DNA of 64,000 bases from CAWCWN01 sp963799245 (GCA_963799245.1 CAWCWN010000003.1:1178001-1242000), one strand, 5' to 3'. Shown: positions 51,565 to 61,173, counted from the first letter of the stretch. Notes: generated by a model from the sequence alone, not told the origin. Translations and numbers: made by a program.

Positions 51565-51942
51565 TCATGCTACTCCTTTAGTGTCAACTTTGGAGGAGGG
51601 AAGAGGAACTGTGACGGGAGCTGCCTTCTTCGCCAAGTTGAGGTCCAGAACAGCCTCTTCAAGGATGGCATTGACGGTAGCCTGCGGGATGTTGATGTGC
51701 ATGGCCGCAAACTGTTTCTCGATCAACTCGACGGCGATCTGCTTCTTGCCCGCGCCATTGAGGCTGTCGGAAGCCATCTGTTCGGCAGCGGCAACCGAGC
51801 TACGAACCACAGAGATGACCAGATCCCTGTTTTTTGCTGGCAGCTTGGCGATCCCGGCCTGCACAAAGTAGGTCAGGACAGCGATGATCAGGGGCACGAT
51901 GTACGGGGCCATAGCCAGGAGAAACTGGACAACTGGAGACAT
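51565..51942 (-). CDS. Phage holin, LLH-like
   Basis: 125 residues: one N-terminal membrane segment (VVQFLLAMAPYIVPLIIAVL) and a helical cytoplasmic part (AKNRDLVISVVRSSVAAAEQ, then KKQIAVELIEKQFAAMHI), the pattern of the LLH phage-holin family. Holins permit lysins to cross the membrane. GGAGG lies 6 bp before the ATG. It is 58 bp downstream of a lysin gene on the same strand, which supports the call. Confidence 0.8.
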   Translation of the reverse strand: MSPVVQFLLAMAPYIVPLIIAVLTYFVQAGIAKLPAKNRDLVISVVRSSVAAAEQMASDSLNGAGKKQIAVELIEKQFAAMHINIPQATVNAILEEAVLDLNLAKKAAPVTVPLPSSKVDTKGVA

Positions 51943-52000
51943 GGGTAATCCTCCTCACTAAGGAATAGAGAGAAAACCGTCTATCTATCTATGTGTATGC

Positions 52001-54085
52001 TTATTTTGCGAACTGTTGGAGAGCCTGGAGAGCAGCTACAGCGTTGTTGATGGCCGCCTGCTCGGCTGGACTGATGCTGCCACTCCCCGCCGCCTGGAGC
52101 TGGGCCTGGAGACTAGCTACCTGGGCCTGCAAGCCGCTGATCGTGGTCTGGTCGCTCTGCTCAAGTGCGGTCTCTGAAGTTAACTGGCCCTGGATCTGAG
52201 CATTCTGAGCCTGGAGAGCAGCGATCTGAGCCTGGGCATCACTTTGGGCTTTCCTGAACCACATCAACTCCTGGCCCAACCACTCTTCAGTGATGTTGCC
52301 AGTTTTCTGATTCCAGGCGAGCATACTTGTACGGAAGGTCTGCTGCGCGCCGCCTTCCGGCCACCAGCTAGGATTGCTCTGCTCGAAAACAGTCACCGGA
52401 TGCTCATTCTCTAAGGGAACATCCTCGCTCGGCCACTGTGGGTTGGCGCTGAGGATGTGGTTGGCAAAACCGTGACCGACGATAAAGCTATTGGCAGGGT
52501 TATGAAGAACGGCACTACCGTCACTCGCTTTGGTCTCGGTCCATAGATTGGGAAGTCCCACTGGAACACCTCCTGATACTATAGGCATCTGCTGCCCATG
52601 CATGATAACTGCGGTCGCGCTAATGAGTTGGAGTTTGCTGGCATCGTACTTACGCGGGCCAGGGCGAAGACTGTTAGGGTTATTGAGATCGGTCACATTC
52701 GCGGAGTCACGCACGAGGAAATTCCCGTCGGAGGTTGTGCCCGTGATCGTGATGATGTGGTTGAAGCTCTGGTAGTTCCAGTAGTAGGGCACCACGTCGC
52801 CGAGTCCCATGTCGTACATCCCGGCTTCTGCACCCGCGATGATGACAGGGAAGCCTGCCTTGACCCACTGCCGGATCTGGTTGATGTTTAATCCGAGGGC
52901 ATAGTACTGGAGACCGACCTGCTTGAGGAGCTGGTATTCCTGGCCGAGAGTCATCCCGTTCGTGTTGCTGATTGAGTTATCCCCGTTGTACTGAGCGTAC
53001 CAGGAGAGGGACTCGCTGATGACCTGGCTGACCGTCTTGGTGCAGGGCTTCCCGGCGGGGGCAGCAGCATCCACGCAGGCGACAGCGAAGAACCCGCAGG
53101 CATCCTGTGTTTTTGCCGGCTGGAATTGGTCAGCATCACAAAAGTCAGCCACTTCGCCCGTTGAACTCAGGACTGGCATAACACCTCCAAGAAATTGTTT
53201 GTAGGCACCAGATTTGTACGTAGTCCAGGCACCGAAGTTGGTCCCGCCGCTCATTCTGAACGCCTGCTGGAATGCCTGCGCCGGATCGTATGCTTGGGCA
53301 TCTGTTACTTCTCCATGCCAGTGACTATTGATCTGAAGGATACCGCGATCCAGGCTGCCGTCCGTCACGATCCCCTGTCTGAGAGGCATGAGGCCGGACT
53401 CTGCCTGCGCGATGGCGACGATGATATCCACGTTGGCGTCCACGAACCCGGCTTCCAGAGCGAAGGCACGTCCCGCATCGTAGCTGATCGGCCCATGACC
53501 CATTGCGATCTGGATATCTCGGTAGAAGGCTGACCAATCGAAGGTGCCAGGACAACGCGCCCGATTAACAGGATCGAGGTCAAAGTGTCCGATGATCGAG
53601 CCTTTGACGGGCAGGATCTTGCGGCGCTTGGCGATGTCGGCGACGAGCTTGACCAGGCTGTTATACTGCGCGGTCGTCAGGGGTTCGCTGTTGTCAGTCG
53701 AGTGCTTGACGTTCTCGATGCTGATGGTTTCGTGGTTGTGGTTGATTGCACCAGGCTGCCCGGTGTTTATGAGTCCGTGCAGGTGCCAGTCAGCCGTCCC
53801 TGGTATCGGGTAGTAGCCTGCCGGGGCCTCTGCGCCTGTGACGCAACAGTTGCCCCACGCGCTATCCGCCTCTGCCACCACCTGATACACAGTTCCATCG
53901 ACATCATTGATATAATGGACGGAAGCGGTATTACCATCATTAAACTCCGAACTGGTGGCTAGCTGATAGCCGGTTTGCGGGCCTCCACTGGCTGTCGCGT
54001 GTATGACGATCTTCTGCATGGAGTTTCCCCCAGGCCAGAAGTTCTTACAGGGTAGCCACTGAGCGCCGCTGTAGTCTGCTCCCAT
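52001..54085 (-). CDS. Three-domain peptidoglycan hydrolase (amidase - lysozyme-like - C39-like)
   Basis: 694 residues, very long for a lysin. Residues ~22-195 are an amidase-2/PGRP domain (KIVIHATASGG with a zinc His, SVHYIND, IIGHFDLDPVNRARCPG with the distal ligands) cutting the MurNAc-L-Ala bond. Residues ~205-300 resemble a soluble transglycosylase (DIIVAIAQAESGLMPL, DRGILQINSHWH). Residues ~320-490 resemble a C39-like papain-fold peptidase (QDACGFFAVACV with its Cys, SFNHIITITG with His). The last ~80 residues are a coiled coil (AQIAALQAQNAQIQGQL) that may oligomerise. No signal peptide, consistent with holin-dependent export or with a place in a phage tail. The ribosome site is weak (AAGGA). 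Confidence 0.85.
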   Translation of the reverse strand: MGADYSGAQWLPCKNFWPGGNSMQKIVIHATASGGPQTGYQLATSSEFNDGNTASVHYINDVDGTVYQVVAEADSAWGNCCVTGAEAPAGYYPIPGTADWHLHGLINTGQPGAINHNHETISIENVKHSTDNSEPLTTAQYNSLVKLVADIAKRRKILPVKGSIIGHFDLDPVNRARCPGTFDWSAFYRDIQIAMGHGPISYDAGRAFALEAGFVDANVDIIVAIAQAESGLMPLRQGIVTDGSLDRGILQINSHWHGEVTDAQAYDPAQAFQQAFRMSGGTNFGAWTTYKSGAYKQFLGGVMPVLSSTGEVADFCDADQFQPAKTQDACGFFAVACVDAAAPAGKPCTKTVSQVISESLSWYAQYNGDNSISNTNGMTLGQEYQLLKQVGLQYYALGLNINQIRQWVKAGFPVIIAGAEAGMYDMGLGDVVPYYWNYQSFNHIITITGTTSDGNFLVRDSANVTDLNNPNSLRPGPRKYDASKLQLISATAVIMHGQQMPIVSGGVPVGLPNLWTETKASDGSAVLHNPANSFIVGHGFANHILSANPQWPSEDVPLENEHPVTVFEQSNPSWWPEGGAQQTFRTSMLAWNQKTGNITEEWLGQELMWFRKAQSDAQAQIAALQAQNAQIQGQLTSETALEQSDQTTISGLQAQVASLQAQLQAAGSGSISPAEQAAINNAVAALQALQQFAK

Positions 54086-54169
54086 TCCTTACTTACTCCG
54101 ATCTATCTTTCCAATGTCTCACTACATCCACGACTTCCACTATAAGGATGAGTCGAACTACGATAAAAT

Positions 54170-54260
54170 GAGGGCATTTTCTCACTCGGAATCCTCCCAA
54201 AGATGAGCTAAGACCTATTTGGGAGATTTCCCCGACTTTTGAGCATGAGGAAATGCCCTC
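54170..54260. repeat. Nested inverted repeats between the lysin and membrane-protein genes
   Basis: Outer arms GAGGGCATTTTCTCACTC (54170-54187) and its imperfect inverse (54241-54260), inner arms CTCCCAAA (54194-54201) and TTTGGGAG (54218-54225). It lies past the end of the upstream membrane-protein gene and before the lysin, so it is probably a terminator or processing site. Confidence 0.6.
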
Positions 54261-54292
54261 TGCTTCTCTCAGAAGGAGACACCTTTCTCTCC

Positions 54293-55123
54293 TTACTCAC
54301 TACTCTCTACAACCTCGTTGCGCAATTCGCGGGATGGGAGAGCTTTATTCGTTAAGTAGGTGGCATGACTGATACCTAAGACTGCCAATACCCCCTCGTT
54401 CAGATCTGGAAAGGTGCTGATGATACTTTGTCGGCTGGCGAACAAAGAACCCAGAGCGAAGCCGTAGACAAGCACTAAAATGACAGTGATGTAACACATC
54501 TGCAACTTGCCTAAGTTAATCTGAGCGGCATTTCCAACCTCCTCCCCTCTAATGAGGTCAGCCCAGCTGGCATCCACAGGACTCGTGTTGACAATCAGCT
54601 GGCCACTCGTGGTGCGGTTGCTGCTATCGACCTTGTGATTTGATGGCTGGTTCTCCGTGTGTGGTGCCCGGTCTACTTTGGCATCCTGCTTCATTTTAGC
54701 GTTGTGGATCAGAGGGGCGCCGACGAGTGAGGTGGCCGTAATACTCATCAGGACCCATATTCCTGGGGGTATAGCGATCAAAAGTGGATCGGCTTCTCCG
54801 CTACGGAGGTTAAACAGAGCCGCGGAGAGAAAGGCGGAGAGGACCAGGAGCGTCCAGAGCATTGCCTGCAATCTGGAGAGACTGATCTTGTTGCGTTGAT
54901 CGATCAGAACGCCTCGCCAGAAGCCAGTAATGCCATGGCCGATGATGAAGGCCGAAGTAGCCAGGAGCGACAGGGCGCCTAGCCAGAACCAGACCCGCGA
55001 TGCGGCTGGGATCAGAAATCCTATGATCACAATGGCTGCCATGATAGCGAGAAGGCCCAGGGTATGCCAGATATGCCATCTTGGCCCGATTGACCGGCCT
55101 GGGATAGTGAGAGATTTTCGCAT
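54293..55123 (-). CDS. Multi-TM membrane protein, unknown function
   Basis: About 276 residues with hydrophobic segments near 22-42, 47-70, 85-105, 112-135, 215-235 and 240-260. Between the fourth and fifth is a polar ~70-residue loop (DAKVDRAPHTENQPSNHKVD). The stretch SLSRLQAMLWTLLVLSAFLS is reminiscent of membrane proteins in phage-like gene clusters, but I do not recognise a named family. It is upstream of the lysin and holin on the same strand and may belong to one functional group with them. 55124-55431 is a gap with nothing recognised. Confidence 0.6.
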   Translation of the reverse strand: MRKSLTIPGRSIGPRWHIWHTLGLLAIMAAIVIIGFLIPAASRVWFWLGALSLLATSAFIIGHGITGFWRGVLIDQRNKISLSRLQAMLWTLLVLSAFLSAALFNLRSGEADPLLIAIPPGIWVLMSITATSLVGAPLIHNAKMKQDAKVDRAPHTENQPSNHKVDSSNRTTSGQLIVNTSPVDASWADLIRGEEVGNAAQINLGKLQMCYITVILVLVYGFALGSLFASRQSIISTFPDLNEGVLAVLGISHATYLTNKALPSRELRNEVVESSE

Positions 55124-55431
55124 AAGACACCTCATATTCTACATGATGAGTAGTCATTATGTAGACAGACCTCTAGGAGGATATATCAGGAAGTTGTAAG
55201 AGGACACATTACAGGAAAACGCACGACCAGTCACAGACCATGCACGTGAAGACGTATCAAGGGAGCAATGCAACGACCCTGACGCAGATGGGTTACATGG
55301 TACACTCTTGACCACCATTGCTGGTCTGAAAAAGGACTATCCGCTCATTGCCGCGGAGCGGTCAAAATACCTGTCGCTCACCACGGGACAAGAGCTACCT
55401 TTGATATTTTTACGAGCGAAAGCTGTCCTGC

Positions 55432-55662
55432 TTACACATCCAGCTTGCCCGTACGAACAAGGAACTTGAGGAACTCCCACTGACGTAGCAGCGCCATGCG
55501 GTCACTGCCGCCGGTTTGGTACCACTGCCGGAGCCAGAGCAGTGAAACGATTTCCTGAGAGACAAAGTCACATTCGGCAAGTCTCTCCAGTTCAGGAAGG
55601 GTCGTCTCCGTATGTGCTGCCATTTCACGGAGTTCATTCGCATATATAGGTGTCTTCATCAT
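55432..55662 (-). CDS. Small hypothetical protein
   Basis: 76 residues from ATG-ATG at 55662 with AAAGGA just upstream: MMKTPIYANELREMAAHTET, helical throughout (LPELERLAECDFVSQEIVSL, LLRQWEFLKFLVRTG). No family recognised. It is isolated, with 300 bp on one side and 690 bp on the other, so its status as a gene rests on the start site and composition only. Confidence 0.5.
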   Translation of the reverse strand: MMKTPIYANELREMAAHTETTLPELERLAECDFVSQEIVSLLWLRQWYQTGGSDRMALLRQWEFLKFLVRTGKLDV

Positions 55663-56349
55663 CCTATCCTTTCCACTAAAGAGGCCGTGTGAAAAGGGAA
55701 TCTCAATCTGCTTGGAGGGAAATGGAAGAGATACTCCTTGTATTGTGCTCAATCATTGAAGACAATGGTACCACTACAAACGATCAAGGTGTCGATCGCT
55801 GATACTCGAAATGCATGATGACATATTATTCAACTTACAAAGAGTAGCATATAATTTTTTTCTTGTCAAGCTTTTAATAGACAAATTTTGCTGAAAATAC
55901 GCTTTTTCCTTAAAATTATGTAACAAGGATTGGTAATGCTGCATTCCTCAATGGCATGATCATTCCCATGTGAGCAATCTATGAGTAGAACATCTATGCT
56001 TTGGCTCTAGACCTTGATTCATTGTTTTATGCATACCATTGAGGAAAGCAGCAGTAGGCAGAAGGCGTGAAGGTCGGGGATATGCCTGTATTCTGTGCTG
56101 TCTGGTGATACAAACCCTTACTAAGTGTTGCGGCTGCGTTGGTAAATGCGCGTTTTAACTATGAGCTATAATTTAAAACACGGCTCTTCAAGCAACTCCT
56201 CTATATGCAAACATGCGCACTCCTAGTCCTACCTCTGGTTGCGATCTACCCTTTTGCCCGAGCCGCGCAGACCTCACTCACAATGGGCCTGAGACAAGGC
56301 CAGGACACTCCTCTAGACTGATTGTACTCAGATACCCGGACGATAACGC
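55663..56349. other. AT-rich gap with an inverted repeat, no gene
   Basis: Lower GC than the surroundings at 55800-55930. Holds the inverted repeat at 55938-56052; no supported reading frame was found. Confidence 0.5.
55938..56052. repeat. 17-bp inverted repeat enclosing ~80 bp
   Basis: GCTGCATTCCTCAATGG (55938-55954) faces CCATTGAGGAAAGCAGC (56036-56052), one mismatch. It could be the ends of a very short mobile repeat; no duplication of the target was seen. Confidence 0.5.
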
Positions 56350-59300
56350 TCATCGATCCTCAAAGCCGTAGTTTGTGAACTTGAGCGTGCGGCAGTTCTC
56401 GGTGACCGTCCGCACGATGTGCTCGGGGGTTCCCTCGGGCAGTTCAGCGTGGATTTCCATCGTGATTTCGACCCTGGCGCCGAGCAGACCACTCAAGTGC
56501 TGCGCAACCTCCTCGATCACGGCTGTGGCATCGCGTAGAGCACGCGTCGTATCGAGCGTAATGGAACCGTAGAAACGATGTGGCTGTGGTCGTATGGTTA
56601 CGGTCGGGGCCTGTGTTGGTTCGGACATTGCGGTACTGCCATCGGCCACAACCTGGCGCTGGCTGGCGCTCACCACACCGTTTTGACCATAAGTAAAGTT
56701 ACTGACGTCCGCTTGCGGTGTGGGAGCCCTATCTGCCGCAACTTGTGCTGAGGCGACCCCTGGTTTGACAAGCATCCCTTCGAGCGAAGGTGTAATCTGC
56801 TGGCCGGTCTTGAGACCCAAATAGCGGTGACGTGTGGCATCATAACTATCCGCATAGGCGAAGGTTTCGCGTTCCCAGGTGAGCGCAGCGACTCCATCAC
56901 GCACGGCTGCTAGCAACACGTCAGTGTCATGGAGGCGCGGCAGGTACAGGAATTGCGCAAAGTCGTCAGCAAGCTGCTTGACGCTGACCGAGTCGTCACG
57001 CCAGAGCGGCACCTTGTCCAGCTCCAGCCGCAGGTTGGTGCCGGCATATTTTGTGATGAGCAGGCCATCGTTCTCTAGCTTGCGTGATGCACGTACGGCA
57101 AGCGATTCCTGGACAGGCTGAAGACGAATCTCACGCCAGGAGACCTTCGTATCGGCTGCGACGTCCTCTGATGGCTCAGGCACGAGCAGCCAGCTATATG
57201 TTTCAGGAATACGCGCTTTGATGGCTCCTTCGGCGTGCTCACGGCGGGTCTTCGCCTGGTTGCGCTGGAAGGCATCAAGGTTGAGGATTTCTTGCTCGTC
57301 TGCGATGGACTTCCAAGCGAGATACTGCCGTGCAGCCTGCTCCAACTCTTCGCACCGCGTACGATCAGCGGCCAGGAAGACGAGTGTGTTGGCGTAGTAG
57401 CGGGGACCGGTATTTCGTCGCTCTAGGATGGCTGTCGCTTCTGCTCGTGCAGGACTTGCCACATCTTTCGCAGCATGAACGAATGCCGGGCGGAGGATTA
57501 CAAGCCGAGTATCCCGCTCATCCGGGACCTCTCCACTCGAAGCTGGGCAGGCATGAATGCGGGCGAAGCTGCCTCGTGTATTTTGTTCAGCCCGCAGCCG
57601 CTGCTCAATCAATGCCAGGACGACATCACCATCGAGCTGAGCAGCCCGGTCCTGTGCGAGACGAGTAACGCTGGGCTGCGTAGCGAACCAATAGCGCTTA
57701 TCTTGCACATAGAGGTGGTTGGCTTGCTCGCTGAGGCGGCGCAATGCATCGCCAAAGATGGCGGCACTCTCCCCAGGCTGGACGCAGCCGAGCTTGATGC
57801 GCTGCTCCTCGATACCACGATTGGCCGTATGCAGCGTGGGAGCCGAACCCATGTAAATAGTGCGTGCCACGCGGCGTGCCGCGGAGAAGCGTCCCAGGTT
57901 AGGATGCTCGCGATCGAGGCGCAGCGGCAGCGAATGAGTGCCATCTATATCCCGCTCAATGATGGGCGTCCAAGAGTCTTCCAGGTAACGTGTCAATTCG
58001 TACTGTACCAGTGAATCGTCAATCGGTGCGCTGGCTGGCAGTATGAGCAAGCTCGCGTCCTGACGCTCCCAGAGGGTATGGATGACGGCGGCCATGAGGC
58101 GCAAAACACCGCGAGTCCGCTGGAAACGGTCAAGCTGGGACCAGTCACTATAGAGGCGGTCAAACAGCTCTGGGTGGATAGGATAAGCAGCCTTCAGGCG
58201 GCGTTCATAGTCTCCTTCTCTACTGTCAGATGGGAACTCCTGAGACTGGGTGCGGTACAGGTCGGTGAACGCCCGGGCAACAGCATCGCGGGCGGTAAAG
58301 TCCTTTTGCTGAGTGATCGGCTGGAAGAGACGTCTGCGCACAATCTCGAAGCCCTCCTCAGCACTGGCCGGCCGCCAGGTGGACTCTAGACGGCCGAATG
58401 TGTTGCGTAGGCGCACAACAGCCTCACGGCCGCCTTCACCCCCAATTTCAATGTCGGAAGCGGGGATGCTGGCGACTAGGAGCGTCTTCGGGGCTGCCTT
58501 AGCGGCTTCCGTGAGTGCCTGGGCGAAGCTGAGGTTGGCATCAAAGGAGCCGGCGGGGAGGCCGGAGACGCCATAAAGTTGGCGCATGTAAGCCACCCAC
58601 TCGTCAATTAGGATCAGGCAGGGAGATGCAGCGGAGAAGAGTTGGCGGAGCACGTCCGAGCCAGGGCTCACGCCCTGCCGGTCAGCCTCTGCCACCCGCG
58701 CAAATCCATCTTTGCCGAGGAGCTGCCAGGCGAGATCACCCCACAGAGTGCGCACCACGGTGCCATCTGGTTTAGTGTGGGCCTGGCCTGGAGAGAGTGC
58801 AGTGCCCACGATGATAGCCCGCTGCGCCTGTGATGGCTTTGAGACACCTGATGCCTGGAGCACCGACTCAATGCCGGGCAGATCGCTCACAGGCACGTTT
58901 GAAACCAGATGAAAGAGCGCCAGCATGGAATGTGTCTTGCCGCCACCGAAGTTGGTCTGCAACTCGACCACGGGATCGCCAGCGTTGGCTTCCAATCGCA
59001 ACAGAGCGTTAGTGAGTAGGTGACGCAGACCCTCAGTGAGATAGGTACGCTGGAAGAACTCGCGCGGATTGCGGTACTCATCAGCACCCTCGCGGCGCGT
59101 AACCTGTCCAAGGTCAGCGGCAAACTCGGCCTGCTGATAGCGGCCGGAAGCGACATCGGGATGCGGGGTAACGACCTCGCGCCAGGGCCGCAATCCCCCG
59201 GCTGGTTGGCCCTCAATGGGGGCTATGGCTGCCTTGCGCACTTCCTTGCGTGCCTGCTCTTCAAAGCGGATGCGCAACAGTTCCTGCTTCTGGCGCTCAA

Positions 59301-59694
59301 CCTCGCTGGCCTGGTCAGCAGCAGAGACGGCACTGAGCAGGCGCTGTGCGCTATCAAGGGCGCGGTAAGCGTCGTCGGTGCTGAAGGGCTCCTGATGCGC
59401 CCACTTATTGCGTACGTCGCGCAGCTCGCTTACGAGTGTGCGCTCGGCTTGCCCGAGAACATTGCGGAACACAGTGTTCCACTGATCCCACATGACGAGC
59501 AGTAGCGCCTGAGTGTCCCAGTGCTCGTTGCCGTCGCCCTTGCCAGGCATCTGATAATCGCGCAGGTTGGCCGAGGCTTGCTCGAACCAGGTGTCATTGT
59601 AGCAGGCTTTGAGTTCACGCTTCATGAAGGGAAAGAGTCCCTGGTTGAGAAGTTCGAGCGCTTTACCCACGCGTTCTGCATTGCTAATTGCCAT
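56350..59694 (-). CDS. DUF499 P-loop ATPase with Swt1-type HEPN domain (defence-associated)
   Basis: 1114 residues. The N-terminal ~115 residues form a Swt1-like HEPN domain with RNKWAH (Rx4H, 95-100), the motif of HEPN ribonucleases. The large ATPase follows: Walker A QTNFGGGKTHSML (~250), Walker B CLILIDEWVAYMRQL (~365), ASIPASDIEIGGEGG. The C-terminal ~120 residues include a beta-rich segment (TVTIRPQPHRFYGSITLD). DUF499 proteins regularly accompany a DUF1156 adenine methylase and helicases in DISARM-like defence loci. Here the methylase gene just upstream is a wreck. AGAGGTG lies 8-9 bp before the ATG at 59694. The ATPase frame is intact, so it may still act or may be a recent orphan. Confidence 0.85.
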   Translation of the reverse strand: MAISNAERVGKALELLNQGLFPFMKRELKACYNDTWFEQASANLRDYQMPGKGDGNEHWDTQALLLVMWDQWNTVFRNVLGQAERTLVSELRDVRNKWAHQEPFSTDDAYRALDSAQRLLSAVSAADQASEVERQKQELLRIRFEEQARKEVRKAAIAPIEGQPAGGLRPWREVVTPHPDVASGRYQQAEFAADLGQVTRREGADEYRNPREFFQRTYLTEGLRHLLTNALLRLEANAGDPVVELQTNFGGGKTHSMLALFHLVSNVPVSDLPGIESVLQASGVSKPSQAQRAIIVGTALSPGQAHTKPDGTVVRTLWGDLAWQLLGKDGFARVAEADRQGVSPGSDVLRQLFSAASPCLILIDEWVAYMRQLYGVSGLPAGSFDANLSFAQALTEAAKAAPKTLLVASIPASDIEIGGEGGREAVVRLRNTFGRLESTWRPASAEEGFEIVRRRLFQPITQQKDFTARDAVARAFTDLYRTQSQEFPSDSREGDYERRLKAAYPIHPELFDRLYSDWSQLDRFQRTRGVLRLMAAVIHTLWERQDASLLILPASAPIDDSLVQYELTRYLEDSWTPIIERDIDGTHSLPLRLDREHPNLGRFSAARRVARTIYMGSAPTLHTANRGIEEQRIKLGCVQPGESAAIFGDALRRLSEQANHLYVQDKRYWFATQPSVTRLAQDRAAQLDGDVVLALIEQRLRAEQNTRGSFARIHACPASSGEVPDERDTRLVILRPAFVHAAKDVASPARAEATAILERRNTGPRYYANTLVFLAADRTRCEELEQAARQYLAWKSIADEQEILNLDAFQRNQAKTRREHAEGAIKARIPETYSWLLVPEPSEDVAADTKVSWREIRLQPVQESLAVRASRKLENDGLLITKYAGTNLRLELDKVPLWRDDSVSVKQLADDFAQFLYLPRLHDTDVLLAAVRDGVAALTWERETFAYADSYDATRHRYLGLKTGQQITPSLEGMLVKPGVASAQVAADRAPTPQADVSNFTYGQNGVVSASQRQVVADGSTAMSEPTQAPTVTIRPQPHRFYGSITLDTTRALRDATAVIEEVAQHLSGLLGARVEITMEIHAELPEGTPEHIVRTVTENCRTLKFTNYGFEDR

Positions 59695-59744
59695 GGATGT
59701 TACACCTCTATCTATTGTCATCGGTTGCCACTTTTGTCGAAAAT

Positions 59745-60440
59745 CTATGAGAACAGGGGCGCCTGCTCCGCGTTCGTCCGCTCCATCCGTTCAGCCGCGC
59801 TGCTGATCTCGGACCATTCGACAACGAGACTGTTGTAGGCCAGCGCCTCGCCTGCCCACTTCTTGCGCTCGCATACCGTGTAGAGCCGATAGGCCAGGTC
59901 ACGAGAGACTTCGCCATATGCTCTCGCATGAGCAAGGATGGCCGCTGCGCCAGCATCACCCTGCTCCCGCAGAGCCCGAATCAGCCGCTGCGTGACCTCC
60001 CAAACCGTGAGCCGCTTTGCCATAGCAGGATTCCAGCTTAACGAGCGGCGTAGCCAAATATAAAAGACATCCGAAAGATCGGCATAGGGTACATTATCAT
60101 AGTAAGGCGGATCAGTGGAAAAGAGTTGCCGCGTGTCACTGTTGGCGATTGCTGTGGCGTCAAGTTGCTGGGCTGAGCCAAGCGGGCCCCATCCAAGTTT
60201 ATCTAGAACTTCACATAGCGATAGAACTGTACCTTGCTTGGCGACAGGTACAATCTTCCACCTTTCCCTTCAGTCACGATAGCCACCAACTGCGCATCCA
60301 TGCGGCCGGCTTGCCTCTCAGTTCGCAAATGGTCAACAGGTACAGAGCTGCCGCATACGATGCACTTTGCACCCAGCCTATTCACAGTGCCTACCGGCGC
60401 TCCTAGTGGGGGGCGAGCATGGTTGCTATTGCTATATACA
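59745..60440 (-). pseudogene. DUF1156 DNA adenine methylase, broken C-terminal part
   Basis: Two reading frames together give the end of a DUF1156 methylase. Upstream piece (60440-60235): GAKCIVCGSSVPVDHLRTER, QAGRMDAQLVAIVTEGKGGR, LYLSPS. Downstream piece (60215-59745): VLDKLGWGPLGSAQQLDATA, catalytic motif FSTDPPYYDNVPYADLSDVF, YIWLRRSL, then CERKKWAGEALAYNSLVVEW to the end. About 150 residues between the two pieces and the whole N-terminal half (with the cofactor-binding motif) are missing, and the frame changes at the joint. It is therefore inactive. It lies 50 bp upstream of the DUF499 gene, the usual gene order of this system. Confidence 0.82.
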
Positions 60441-60510
60441 CCAGGATGGCGCAGCGTTAGGCGGGAAACGTTGCGATGGTGAACTCGTGCCCTGCCGGCA
60501 GTTCTGCGCC

Positions 60511-61026
60511 TTAATAGCAATTGGCCTGCATGACGCTCACGTACCCATCAATATCGGAAAGCGTTGATGCATTATAGAAGAGCAGACATCTTCCCACATG
60601 CGTTCCATGCATCCCATCGTTCACGAGTGTTTGTGCATCATCCAGAAGCGCATTGGTCGTCGCAAAGGTGGCGATCTCGGTCGGTGTCCCGTTATCGCTC
60701 CCACCCCTGGCATCCCAGGCGATAGCGCCGCCAGATGGCGTATAATCGCAATGCGGGCACCAGTTATTGTCAGAATGAACATTGCTCATAGCAATACCGG
60801 CGGCTTGAAAATCCTGAAAGATCTGCGAGGCAGTATAGGGAACAATCATAGCCGTTGGGGTCGGCGTCTCTACAACAACCACAGGCGTCGGTGTTGGTGG
60901 TGCCGTGGGCTGCTGCGTGGGTGCTGCAGAATAATGCACTTTCGTAATATAGACGTTTGTGCATATTCTTGCCGGTAAAATATTGGTTAAGGTTTGGTTG
61001 AGGTTTGGTGTTCGCCTCTTTCTCAT
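60511..61026 (-). CDS. Thr/Pro-rich hypothetical protein
   Basis: 171 residues. A Thr/Pro/Val-rich linker (APTQQPTAPPTPTPVVVVE) is followed by a ~115-residue domain (YTASQIFQDFQAAGIAMSNV, four Cys including WCPHC, and VQANCY at the end). The layout suggests a membrane- or surface-attached protein whose N-terminal anchor is missing or altered, since no clear signal peptide is visible. No family recognised. The start is uncertain. It lies next to the third attachment copy, so the 5' end may have been lost when the element formed. Confidence 0.5.
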   Translation of the reverse strand: MRKRRTPNLNQTLTNILPARICTNVYITKVHYSAAPTQQPTAPPTPTPVVVVETPTPTAMIVPYTASQIFQDFQAAGIAMSNVHSDNNWCPHCDYTPSGGAIAWDARGGSDNGTPTEIATFATTNALLDDAQTLVNDGMHGTHVGRCLLFYNASTLSDIDGYVSVMQANCY

Positions 61027-61126
61027 TGCATACTCTTCAATCGATTGCGCACTGTTGCTTCATCGAGTTGTCGGAACGAATGTAAATCGTCTCAACAAAG
61101 GTGACAAGCCAGCTCACACGCATGTC

Positions 61127-61173
61127 GGACTCATAAGCCCTGTGTCAGAGGTTCGATCCCTCTCACCGTTACC
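61127..61173 (+). repeat. Third attachment copy: 47-bp tRNA 3' fragment, diverged
   Basis: 45 of 47 bases match the end of the tRNA gene at 31946-31992. The two changes are in the acceptor strand (CACCGTT for CGCCGCT), so it would not pair with the 5' half of the tRNA. It is probably the far end of the second element, altered with age. Confidence 0.88.
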
